Of a stretch of DNA of 64,000 nt, positions 32,428 through 43,700 are shown piece after piece. Numbering within the stretch: position 1 is the first letter of the stretch; each line of letters opens with the position of its first letter. Source of the stretch: Diphasiastrum complanatum (taxonomy: Eukaryota > Streptophyta > Lycopodiopsida > Lycopodiales > Lycopodiaceae); assembly GCA_029204225.1 (NCBI GenBank), contig CM055093.1:21522823-21586822 (forward strand). Direction: 5' to 3'. The notes under the pieces were generated by a model that made no database searches, was not told where the DNA came from, and saw only the letters and a program-made list of their open reading frames with translations. The translations under genes and the position numbers were made by a program.

Positions 32428-32505
32428 GCAATGTAGTAGCAGCTTGACCCGGCTCGGTGTGGGGACGCAATCTAGTAGCAGCTTGACTCAGCTCGGTGTG
32501 CGGAA
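32428..32505. repeat. 39-bp tandem repeat upstream of the GH18 gene
   Basis: Two units start at 32428 and 32467 ('tagtagcagcttgac' followed by 'gctcggtgtg'), differing at a few bases. They lie just upstream of the TATA candidate, so they could be duplicated promoter elements. Confidence 0.8.
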
Positions 32506-32798
32506 TGAATGACATTGTCAGTAATAATACGTTCCAGAGGTATCACCAGACCAATTTAGAGGAAGGAAGCTAAACTTAGAATGAATTACTAGGGGACTCG
32601 GATGAAGCGACTAGATTAGTATATATGGAGTAGACACTTATTTTACATTTACCATTTACACTAACGATGCTGATTATAACAACCGGGAAACTTTAGATGA
32701 TATTGTGTCAAAATCTGGACTATGCACGTCATTAGACTAGTTCAACCGCACACTGCTTGCATTCTTCCACTTTTCAAACACCATGATCAGTGATGAAT

Positions 32799-32936
32799 AA
32801 TAAACAAACTAGAATATAAAGGGTTGGTTGATCTTGTACGCGTAGTCAACAATAAACAAACCAGGATATAAAGGGTCGGTTGATCTTGTACGCGTAATCA
32901 AGAATAAACAAACCAGGATATAAAGGATACGCGTAG
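32799..32936. repeat. 52-bp tandem repeat
   Basis: Units start at 32799, 32851 and 32903 ('aataaacaaac', 'atataaag', 'gttgatcttgtacgcgta'); the third is partial. Each unit carries an 'acgcgt' palindrome. Confidence 0.8.
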
Positions 32937-32999
32937 TTTTACGCTGTTAGAGGAGTTGTGCACTTCGTGCTCCTATTAGTCCTGGGCATTCCTTAATAA

Positions 33000-33609
33000 G
33001 GAACGCAATGCATTTTGGTGAGGTGTCTTTTGTATTTTGGGACCACCTCCATGAGCATAATGTTCATCCAATTTTTTTTCTTAGGAATCTATCATTCTCT
33101 TTCTATGGAATGCACTTTCTTTCTCCTCTCTCCAATGTAATGCACGTTTTCTCTCCTCTCTCGGTGGAATGCATGTTCTCTCTTTACGAAATGCATGTTC
33201 TCTCTCCTCTCTCCGGTGGAATGTCCTCTGCCCGAGAGTGGTGTCGAGAAAGCGTCTGGCTTCAGTCAAGGCATCCTGTGAATTCGGGATCCCGCGAACT
33301 CTTATGTTGTGGGCTTTTTGGTCTCGAGATTTCTCTTCCGAGATGGTGGCTGAGATAACCGAGGAGATGGGAGCTTGGTTTGGTGCCTTTTTTCAGAACT
33401 GATGCCCAAGAGCGGGCCTCTTCTTGCTGCTTCTCAATCCTGGTTTCTAACTCCCGTATCATATTGGTGGTGGATTCCGAAGTTGCATGTGCTATGTGGC
33501 AGCCCGTCATTGGCCGTCCACATCCACATTCCACCACAAATGTAAAAAAATTTGTCCCAAAAAACTGAAAAAAAAAACTAGTCCGAACGGACCGAAAAAA
33601 AAAAAACAA
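33000..33609. repeat. ATGCA/CTCTCTCC minisatellite and unassigned sequence
   Basis: From 33110 to 33222 a unit of about 25-30 bp with 'aatgcatgttctctctcctctctccggtgga' character is repeated about four times with changes. Beyond it (33262-33609) a minus-strand frame with IRELETRIEKQQEEARSW could be a coiled coil, but nothing supports a gene. Short A-runs follow. Confidence 0.5.
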
Positions 33610-33631
33610 AACAAAACTAGTCCCCGCCCTC

Positions 33632-33690
33632 GGCCTTCCTTGCTGGTCGAGGCCTGCCCTCGGGCGAGGGTCCTCTCAGCAAGGAAGGCC
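33632..33690. repeat. GC-rich hairpin
   Basis: A perfect 14-bp inverted repeat (ggccttccttgctg at 33632-33645, cagcaaggaaggcc at 33677-33690) encloses a smaller one (ccctcg/cgaggg at 33657-33670). It stands out as GC-rich in an AT-rich setting. No T-run follows, and the genome is eukaryotic, so it is not called a terminator. Confidence 0.7.
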
Positions 33691-33699
33691 CTCAGACAG

Positions 33700-34284
33700 G
33701 GCCTTTCCCCCCTCGTAAGGCTCTGTGGTCAGGTTTTCTTTGGACTAGGTGAGCAGACCCGCTACGGGCTGTAGCATGCCTACTCAAGCCTGCTACTTGT
33801 CGTAATTGAAGTTTGGGCCTTTCAATTGAAAGGCTCAAACGAATATGGGTTTAAACTTCTCCTATCTGATCCAATAAGAATCTGGCACCTGTCCACTATG
33901 AGCCCAAATGACAATTACGTATTTTGGAATGACCTCCACTAGCACAATTTTGAACCACACAATTGCAGTGCCAAAATATTTGGAAGAGCCAGCTGGCTAC
34001 TAATACATTATGCTCAAATGACCACCATGAGAGCTATCTTACTAGCCTATTATGCCAGAATGGCCACCCTTGATAGTTGGCATACTAATACATTTTGCTA
34101 GAATTATCACTTGAACAACTACCACTTTACTCTGAATTTATATCAAAATGCATGGACAGCTGGCGGTAGGTTATTTAAAAAAATCAAGAAATAAGACAAA
34201 TAATCAAAAATGGAGAAGTCTAGTGCTTATGCACGCTTCAGGTGTTGTAGGTCATTAGGCTACAGACTGCTTGTGCTGCTTCGC
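33700..34284. other. no gene seen
   Basis: The stretch lies between the hairpin and the third PLE 3' segment, with AT-rich sequence without convincing frames. 'tattttgg.a.gacctcca' at 33920 also occurs near 33036, hinting at a diverged repeat. Confidence 0.35.
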
Positions 34285-35175
34285 ATTACGTGAGCAGTGG
34301 GCACTGGTTGCGATGCTGGGATACAGATCTGCACTCCCTCTGATCCATTCTTTACATGGTCTCTCGACAAATGTGTGCTACTGTGATCTCTCGATCCTCG
34401 TTCTGCAGAATTGAATGCATGGCTGTGCTTGCATTTCGCAACTGTAGTGGTGCTTCACATTGCGCATTAGATAAGCCAAGTGCTTAAAAAGACATATAGA
34501 AGTATCACTTAAGTATTAAATCAAGTGGTGGATCGTTGTCCTTCTGATAATAAATGAGTAGTCTGCACTTCTTGATTCTTCATCACTGGCTTGGCCAGAA
34601 TCGGATGTTCCAAGATGAACTTGAAAGCTTTCTACTGTCCATTGCTGGACCAACAAAATGTAGACTGGAAATTCTTCATTTAAAAGGCATATTAGAACCT
34701 ACAGTCCATCGCTGGATAGGAGGTATGTCAATTTGACAATAATCAAGAAGAAAGTTCATTTTTGAGCCAATTGTCCCATCGCTTGACAACGACCACTTCC
34801 ATTTGGTTTCAAGCACATGTTTATCAAGCATATATGTAATCAACAAAAAGGCAATTGTCTTTTGGTTTGCATCGCTGCCTAATAGGCTAAAGCCATTGAA
34901 CAAAAGTTGATAAGGACATTTAGTGGTCCATCATTGCATATGAAGTAGAAATCGCTACTTTAGAAAGTGAAAGAAGTGATGAAGGGTCCATTGCTGACAT
35001 GAGGCAATTGGATCCATTTTTTTTTAAACAAAAAAGTGAGGGATTGTCCATCACTGGACATCAAGCCCCATCAAACCCATATTTCCTCATAAATTATGCC
35101 TCATATGATGAGTGAAGTTCAACCAAATCAGAAAACAACAAGGAAGCATAAAACCGATTGCTAAAAGCAAGAAAA
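34285..35175 (-). mobile_element. 3' segment of Penelope-like element, copy 3 (stand-alone)
   Basis: This is the longest copy of the segment also found at 3112-3870 and 6881-7615. It starts 'acgtgagcagtgggcactgg' and ends 'gattgctaaaagcaagaaaaaata'. No RT lies next to it. The minus-strand peptide FNGFSLLGSDANQKTIAFLL is present, and the frame stays open for 75 codons. A 3'-end-only copy fits 5' truncation during reverse transcription. Confidence 0.65.
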
Positions 35176-35429
35176 AATAATAGAATTCTTCTGACTATGA
35201 AAAACACCCGAGGATCTGCAAATGCCCTGCAAATCTACCTCCACTTCGTTCTCTCATCCTCCATCCACAACATCCCTCTTAACTCCATCAGCCTCCACGC
35301 TAATGAGTTGCCATGTTTTACTATCTCCTTCACGCTTCTCCCTCCACTCACACTAGTCATTTTCTCCCATATCAGCCGTCTCCGCCGAGTCCTTCTCTCC
35401 CATCTCAGCGGAGCACCTTCATCACCATC

Positions 35430-35845
35430 TCGACCGACGGACACTTAAACAAAACAAAAAAAATTCGCTCAAATCTCAACCGAATCCTGCAGGTGCCCTC
35501 TCGACCGAATTTTTTTCAGTCCGATCTCGACCAAAATTATCAGTCCGATCTTGACCAAATGTTTTTTAGTCCGTTCTCGACCGAGTTGTTTGGTCCATCT
35601 CAACCGAGTTGTTTGGTCACCATCTCGACTGAGTTGTTTGGTCACCATCTTGACCAAGTCGTTCGGACACCATCTCGACCGAGTCTGGGACGAACGATCA
35701 AATCTCGACCGAGTCAGATCTTGATCAAATCTTGACCGAATCACTTCAATATCATCTCGACTGGGCCAGATCCATGCCATATCACATAATTTTCGACCGA
35801 GATCTCTAATTTCCATTTCGACTGAACCATCATCTCGACCGAGCC
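35430..35845. repeat. CTCGACCGA tandem array
   Basis: The motif 'atctcgaccga' and one- or two-base variants recur about 15 times, every 20-35 bp. The central part (35575-35680) is a clear ~25-bp tandem repeat 'gagttgtttggtcaccatctcgac'. The frames crossing it are by-products. Confidence 0.75.
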
Positions 35846-36041
35846 TTATAGCTCAAAAAAAAAAGGCATATACACAAAAAAAAAATCTCAAAAAACAAAA
35901 CTTATACCAATAGAAAGCCCTTTTGATACTGAGTCCCCTCCTTCAGTTATCTATCCAAAAAAAAAAAAAAAATCCTAAGAAATTAAAAGACACAAAAACA
36001 ACAAAAACTCATACAAACCACAAAATACACGACAGTACACA

Positions 36042-37353
36042 ATGGAACACCATCTTGATCCCGATACAACAACAAATTATCAGCCCGAGATGGTGTCACC
36101 TTCCATTGAGCAAGCTAGACACCCTCGAATGCGGTCCCAAATACACAAGCTATCCACAAACCCATTCAAAATCCGAGAACCTGATAGAGCTGAGTTTTCA
36201 CGAGCCCAAGCCCATTTTTATGGTGTTGACCCCTCACAAATCAGAACCCACCTTAACGGCGCTTTTGCTGCCCACAATGCTCATATTGAAAAGCTAACTC
36301 CCAAGTTGAATCTACCCAAGTTTCATAATAGTTCGATTTTTGCAAAACTCTGAGAATGCGTGCGATGTGTATGGAAAAACATCCAACGACGCTATGGTCC
36401 AATTGTTTTCCATGACCATGATCGCCAAAGCACATGACTGGTTTATCGTGAAGATAAATTGGATTGGTCTTATCTGAAAGAGTCCTTTATCAAACATTTT
36501 AAACCATTTCATTTGATAGAGAGTCCTTTTGTCAAATTGAGTAACATCAAGATGGCAAAAGATGAACGTGTCCGAGACTATATTGAGCATTGAAGCGCCT
36601 CAAAAGTCAAGTACATGAACAACCTACCAAACAGATGCTCATCATCTAGTTTTTAGTGGGCTTTCCAAGATGGATTAGACGTGAACTTAGATCCAAAGAG
36701 CCTAAAGTTAGCTATGTTTAATGCCATCAAGGAAGAAGATGAAGAATCAGATATTGATGAATCCAGGGAAAGGAAAGCACCCTATGCCCCTATCCATGAG
36801 TCAAAGCAGATCAAGGATACCCGCGATCAGCTTTGGAAATCACAACTGGAGTTGCTTAATCAGCAACACCAACTACAAATGGAGAAACTCACCAATGAGT
36901 TTCAAACTACCCTGAAGTCTATCCAACATAGTATGCCTCGTCAACCACACACTGCCCAGGTACCTAATAGACAAAAATCCATCTGGTGCCCACACTACCG
37001 GGCTATGCATCCTGCTTATGCTTTTTTGTCCTTCATATCAGCCTATCCAAGCACATGCCATCCAACGATATGAAGAACAACCATCACAATTTGGACATTT
37101 CTCACATTATCACGAATACCCACCAGAAAGTCCAAAACCACTAGCCATACAAGATGGTTATGCCATTATACAAGGGCCCATAAACAGCAGATGTCTCATC
37201 TATGGTGAAATTGGCCACTTCATGGTTGATTGTCTAGTCAAGACCAAGTACCATGCCGAGTGGCCCGATAGGGTCAGAAAACATAGTTTCAAAGACTGTC
37301 CAAAGAAACCACACAAGATCCTACTAGCCCGACACATCAGTTGTGAATCACAA
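36042..37353 (+). pseudogene. Ty3/gypsy gag, degenerate
   Basis: The frame opens MEHHLDPDTTTNYQPEMV, continues LTPKLNLPKFHNSS and breaks at 36351. Then, with shifts, come YLKESFIKHFKPFHL, KLSNIKMAKDERVRDYIE (the end of the Retrotrans_gag core, as in the gag at 445-984), a QLELLNQQHQLQMEKLTNEF coiled coil, and a knuckle-like RCLIYGEIGHFMVDC near 37190 with one Cys replaced by Tyr. The order is that of a gypsy Gag. No matching pol follows, and no LTR was identified. Confidence 0.7.
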
Positions 37354-39520
37354 TAGGATCCTCATGACAACAACACACAAGCACCATAGCAACCAACAAT
37401 TAAACCTGCTGCTCAATCGAAAAATTCCTTGAGAACTTCTACATTACCACGACATTTATCAGAGCAATAATCGAATATAGATGTTAGATGAAATGAGTTA
37501 TTGCACGACGTAGAGGAAACCGATATTCCGTTATCTACTACTATTCCTGCACGACGTAGAGGAATTGACATTTTATCTCCACTCCTGCAATCTCAAATCC
37601 ATATGTCTTTCCATTTTGTGATGAGATTTCCAACCACTGGATATGACAAACCAATTTTGAGAATCGAAAATCTAAAAGCGATTCATTTTATGAATCTCAT
37701 GATCCAAAGGATATTATGAGAATAGTATCTTCTCCTTCTATGCATTTCAAGCCATATCAACAAATATCTGCTATCAACGATGGTAGATTTAGTGTCACCA
37801 ACCCTGCCTTGTTTTTGACAAGGGCATATCAGACTTTTTCTCATTACTCTACAAGGCCAATGGTATATTACAAATTTTAAGGTGAATTATCAATGTTGAT
37901 GAATGAAAGTTTTGTTTGACAAGTGACATATAGTTCTCACTCTCTTTACCATTCGTATGATTTCCTTTTTCCTCTCAGATCCCTTTTGTGTGATTGATTT
38001 TTGCATGAGAAATAGTTACTGCATGAGAGTCTTCCATAGAGTATCTCAAGAACACATTTTCATTCATCTATCCATCTTCAGATTACCTTGTATAGAGTTT
38101 AGGATCTTTGAGCATATTGCAACTTTCAGAAATCCACGTCATGTCAAAGTTGATAGAGATATTTATCTTCGAGTCAACTACAGCAAGATCAAAACAAATT
38201 TAATTAAAATTTGTTCAATCTTTAGTCTAGTCGCATGTTCGTATTTCAACTGCATGTTCCAAACGCCGATCCAACCTTGAGCATGCAAGTTATAGATACC
38301 AACATCTCCACCAACAGATTTTTTGGGAGAGAGAGAGTGGATCTGCTTGGATCCGCCAAGAGCAGTTACATTGCCAGTAACAACATTAGTAGATTGACAG
38401 CCAAGGTCACAAAACCAAAACAACCAAGGTCACAAAACCAAAGATGATAACGACAAGGCTAAGAAAGCATATGGGCAATCCAAAGAGACTCAATAAGAAA
38501 AAGTACTCTAGTCATGACGAAGATCCTTCAGAAGATAGAAGCACAAGCATTGGGAAATCAGTCTCCTTCTTCAACTAGCCTCTTGCCATACATCTGCATC
38601 CATTTTCATGCCTATCTCCCACACCATTTATTGTTGTCACACCACCGCCACCACCATTCCTTCCATTTCTCTATTTTCCATCATTCCACTGTTTATCTGA
38701 GAAATCCCCAGCTTTCAAAGCCCGATAGTTTTACCGAAGCGGCTAAACGATCATTGCAAATGTCCTGCGAAGACCAACTACCAAAGAAGATCTAAGAAAG
38801 CAGGCGAAGCATCAAAAAGAAATAAAGCAAATAAGTTGAGGAGGAAAGGATGAAACTTAAACAACAAATGAGTCAGATCGATCTTGATCAAAAGAAACTC
38901 TCTGGAGCAATGATAGTCGAATCCCCTCCTATGAAACCCGAAGAGATCCAAAAGTAATGGACCAAAGGAATGAGCTACAAAAAAGAAAACGATAAGATGA
39001 CTGCGAGCCTGCAAAATAAAGTGAGCTCCTCACCCAACAAGTGGTGGTCAAACCTCAACATTGCAAGGGTCCAAGGCTGCAACTGTAGAACTATCAGTTC
39101 CTTCATCCTTCCACCAAGTCAGATTTGTGTAATCTAACAATCGAAGATTCTTCTCTTTCCATCAAGGAAAGAGCAGAAACAAGATTGGATTCTTCTTGGC
39201 AGCATTAACTAGTATTCCTCGACTCTCATACTCAGCTCTCAGTCTTCATTCATCTCGTCTTCTCAGACACCTTCTTGATCTAAGGTGAGAGGTGCTCTTG
39301 GGTAGGTTGAGCTCCTTGATCATGATTGTTTTTCTTGAGTGATTATCTTATGATCATGCCCTTCCATCCCTTTGAGTGTGGTTGTGGATTAGATTTTTTT
39401 TGTTTTCTTGTGGATTAATGTAGGTTTCAACCATAATTAAACAAACTTATGTGGTTTAAAGAGGGCAAATTTGCAAGAAGTTGCAAAACATCATCTACAA
39501 TAGCATCAACCATTAATCTA
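37354..39520 (+). other. no clear gene; possible retroelement spacer
   Basis: Scattered frames follow the gag remnant (37501-37719, 38514-38795, and 38850-39000 with MKLKQQMSQIDLDQKKLSG, which looks like a coiled-coil fragment). None has a recognisable domain. The part up to 39000 may belong to the gypsy element; the last 300 bp flank the young copia insertion. Confidence 0.35.
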
Positions 39521-39525
39521 ATGAT

Positions 39526-40178
39526 TGTGAAAAATTGTCAACTAGTAGTATTTTCCTAACTTGAGATTTTGTAGGCCTATGGCCAAATAAAAGTTAGAGA
39601 TAGGTTCATACATGTATGTAGAGGCCCAAAGTATGTGTACACTACTTTTGAGGTCACATTAATTAGAGGAGGTCGAGTGTGGAGCTCTTCTATTGGCTCA
39701 TAATTTGGTGCATTCCTATTTGACCAAATTTCTAGGTATATGGGTGAATCCTATTGGACCCCAATTTTAGCCTATCATAAGACAAGTGGCCAAGAGGCAC
39801 TATGGCTGCTATAAATAGCCATCTCCACGAGTATGTACACATCTCATTTTCATTCTATTGAATGAATGTTATGCTCTTTGAAGGTCCATCTTCTTCTCTC
39901 TCACTTTTTTGTTCATATCTTGCATTCTAGCCACTAGAATTGTGATTTCTTTGTTGCTATGGCTTCACACGTGTGAAATGCAGGTTGTAGGCTCTGAAGT
40001 ACGGACAGGGACAGCAAGTTTCTGTTTGTGGAAGCTTATGATCAGATTTTGATGTTTAGTTGATGTTTAGTATGCTTAACATCACAATTTCTATCATTTT
40101 TTCAATCTAGATGTGCATAACTTCCATGGCCAAGATCTTTATGAAACTTTAGCATCTTTTGGATCTGAGTTTTTCACA
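39526..40178 (+). mobile_element. 5' LTR of the young copia element
   Basis: It starts TGTGAAAAATTG and ends TTTTCACA. A TATA box TATAAATA lies at 39810-39817 and would drive the genomic RNA; the 3' LTR holds the same box at 45018-45025. Confidence 0.97.
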
Positions 40179-40190
40179 TGGTATCAGAGC
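40179..40190 (+). other. copia primer binding site (initiator tRNA-Met)
   Basis: TGGTATCAGAGC directly follows the 5' LTR. It is the standard plant copia primer site, complementary to the 3' end of initiator tRNA-Met. Confidence 0.95.
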
Positions 40191-40787
40191 ATTAGGCGGC
40201 CAAATGTGCAGGTTTTGCCAGATTTAGAAGAGATTTGTGGGCGAGTTTGCTTTTGTAGCATTCCAATCAAGTTTCTAGCTAAAAATCTTGTTGATTTATG
40301 TGTAGAAATTGGATCTTTGTGATCAAAACATCATTTGTATGCATTTCAATTGAAGTAGGGCGAATTTCCTCTGTACTTATCAGAATAAGGAGACAAAAAT
40401 TGTTTTGGAAAGAGGGAGATGCAAGATCCAACAAGATCCTATTAGTTTTCCATTCTAGCATATAGTTTTTTGATTCAATTTCTTGCTTCTTCATGTCAAA
40501 AACTTCAAAATTGATGTAACCCTCTGATTTTCAGTTTGCTGAATGATTCAAGAGTGTATTTCAATCTTAGGAGTGAGGGAAAAGCAAGTATATTGAGGTT
40601 TGGTCTTGGTTTGATCAAGAAATCATAAAACTAGTGGCTAAAATTAAGAAAAAAGTGAGGAAAAGAGAGAAAAAGTAAGGTTTTAGGTTCCAAATCTTTG
40701 TGATTTCTTCTTGTGTTTCATTTGTTGATTCAAGAGAGTGCTTAGTGCATTGGAACAGGTCAAAGATCAGAGATCAATCATTGCAAC
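40191..40787 (+). other. copia 5' untranslated leader
   Basis: About 600 bp between the primer site and gag hold no coding frame beyond chance. This is the expected place for packaging signals. Confidence 0.7.
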
Positions 40788-43700
40788 ATGGCTACAAATG
40801 GAGGCTACATGTTGGAAAGCAATGATAGGCTTACCTCCCTCAACTATTCTACTTGGAAAGTAAGGATGGAGTCTTTGCTTGAGATGAATGAGTTGATGGA
40901 TATTGTTGTAGGTGTGGAGGAGAGACCTTTGGCACCTCAAGAACAATTGAGGTATGACAAGAGGGCAAAGAAAGCCCTTCACATGATCAAGATGAATGTG
41001 ACAAATGAGCTTATCAAAGAGGTTGGTAAGTGCACATCATCTAGTGAAGCTTGGGAAGCCTTGAAGAAGGTTTATGAATCCAAGTCTACTTCTAGAGTGT
41101 TGACTTTAAGAAGGCAAATCTTTTCTTGTATGCAAAAGAAGAGTGAGAATGGACATGCTTTTGTTTTGAGAGTTAAAGCATTGAATGATGAGTTAGCATG
41201 CATTAATGATGGCATAAATAATGAGGAGCTTGTTCAAGTGATTCTCAATGGCTTGTTGGATGATCATGCTAATCTTGTTCAAAGTTATGCTATCCAAAAA
41301 TGTTTACCAAGTGTTGGAGACTTGCAAGAGGTCTTGTTGGCTGAAGAATTCAGGTTGCAAGCAAGAGTGGGAGCATCTTCTACATCTCAAGGAGGAGAAG
41401 AGGAGGCAATGTTCTCTAAAGGCAAGTTCAAGGGCAAAGGTAAAAGCAATTGGTCTAAAGGGCAAGACCAAGGTGAGCACTCTACTTTTGGCAAAAAGAA
41501 GGATAGATCTAAGCTAAAATGTTTCTATTGTGGAGTCAAAGGGCATTTTGCTAGTGATTGTTTTAAGAAAAAGAGGGATCAAGGGGAAAAGCAAACCAAT
41601 CTAACTATTGATGAGGGTGGGGATGAGCTTCTTTCAAATGATGCTTTTGTTATGTCATCTTGCTTGTTGGCTAATCATGGAGACATTGATCCTTGGTGGA
41701 TTGATAGTGGAGCCACTTCTCATATGACATATCATAAAGAGTATTTTTCATCTTTAATGGCATTTGATGGTGATAGGAAGGTAATCTATACCGCAAATGA
41801 TGGTGAGTGTGCAATCAAGGGGATTGGCACAATTCCTATTTCACTTTCTACAAATAGGAATATAGAATTGAAAGATGTTTTGCTCATTCCATCCATTACC
41901 AAGAACTTACTTAGTGTAAGCCAAATGCTTGACAAAGGATTCAAAGTTGAGTTTGATGGTGATGCTTGCTTGATCAAAAAGGGGTGTAGTATCATTGCAA
42001 AAGGGAAAAGGCAAGGGAAATTGTTCAAGCTTGATGCATGTGTTGTTGCTAACCAAGTTGGATGCATGGCAAATGAACAAATGTCAATTCAAGAGGTATG
42101 GCATAAAAGGATGGGACATCTCAACTACAAGGCCTTGGAGGTAATAGCCAAAAAGGAGGTAGTAAGGGGACTTCCCAAGTCTCTTACTTGCTTGAATCAT
42201 GTTTGTGAAGAATGTGCTTTGTCTAAATCACATAGATTGCCATATACTAGATCTATATCTAGATCTAAGATGCCTTTTTCTCTCTTGCATTCGGATATTC
42301 ATGGTGTTACTACAATTAGCAATGGAGGTGCTAAGATGTATGTAACTTTCATTGATGATTTTAGTAGATTTTGTTGGGTTTATCTACTAAAGAGCAAGGA
42401 TGAGGTGTTTGATGTGTTTGTCAAGTTCAAAGTTGCTATTGAGACTCAATTTACAACCAAAATCAAATGCTTGAGGAGCGACAATGGTGGTGAATACATT
42501 TCTAACAAATTCAAAGCCTTTTGCGATGAGCATGGGATCAAGAGGGAGTACACATGTCCAAGAACACCACAACAAAATGGAGTGGCCGAGAGGAAGAATA
42601 GAACCTTGTGTGAGAGTGCAAAGGCAATGAGATTGAATGCTAATCTTCCTAAACCTTTTTGGAGTGATGCTTTGTTGTGTGCAAATTTCCTATGCAATAG
42701 ATGGCCAAGTGTTGTATTGGAAGGAAAAACCCCTTTTGAAGCTTTGTTTGGTACGAAGCCTAATGTCAAGTTTCTAAGAACTTTTGGATGCATTTGCTAC
42801 TTCAACATTACTCTTGATGATAGAACTAAGGAGGATCCATCTTCAAGAAAGGGCATTTTTGTTGGTTATAGTGAAGTAAGCAAAGCATATAGGATTTATG
42901 TTCCTTCAATCAAGAAAGTGTTCACAAGTAGGGATGTCATTTTTGATGAAGGTAACATTCCAAAAGTTGTTTCAAGTGATGATGGTGTTGTTGCAACTAA
43001 TGTGCTTGATGACAATGGAGTTGATGACACATTGGATGTGGATGTTGAAGAAGCCTCTTCAAGTCAAATTCCAAGGAGAACTCCAAGGCATAAAGTGAAA
43101 CCCTCAAGGCTCACTTATGATGGCAAAGGTAAGCAAGTGGTGGATGGATCCAACTATGCTTTCCTAACTTCTTTTGATGTACCTTCATGTGTAGATGAAG
43201 CAAGGCAAGAAGAGGAATGGATCCAAGCAATGGATCTTGAGTTTGAAGCACTTATGAAGAACAACACATGGAGATTGGTGGAGCTTCCAAAGGGCAAAAG
43301 TGCAATTGGATGCAAATGGATCTTCAAGGTAAAGACAAATCAAGATGGATCTATCAACAAGTTGAAGGCAAGGTTGGTGGCTAAAGGTTATGCTCAAGAG
43401 CATGGCATTGACTATGAGGAAACCTTTGCACCCGTGGCAAAGATGGTGAGCATAAGAGTAATCATTTCCCTTGCAACTCTTTATGGATGGGATCTTTGGC
43501 AATTAGACATTTCTAATGCTTTCTTGAATGGTGATCTTGAAGAGGAAGTCTACATGGAGCAACCCGAGAGCTATGTTTCTCATAGCAAGCCTAATCATGT
43601 GTGTTTTCTACAAAAAAGTTTGTATGGTCTTAAGCAAGCACCAAGGAGTTGGTATGCTAGGCTTAACTCTTTTCTACTTTCTCAAAACTTCACTATGAGT

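Noticed and set aside
33008-33402. Plus-strand frames of 77-116 codons
   Set aside because: They follow the ATGCA/CTCTCTCC minisatellite and overlap each other and minus-strand frames; composition is that of the repeat.
35158-35816. Overlapping frames of up to 140 codons
   Set aside because: They arise from the CTCGACCGA array, which has no stops in several frames.
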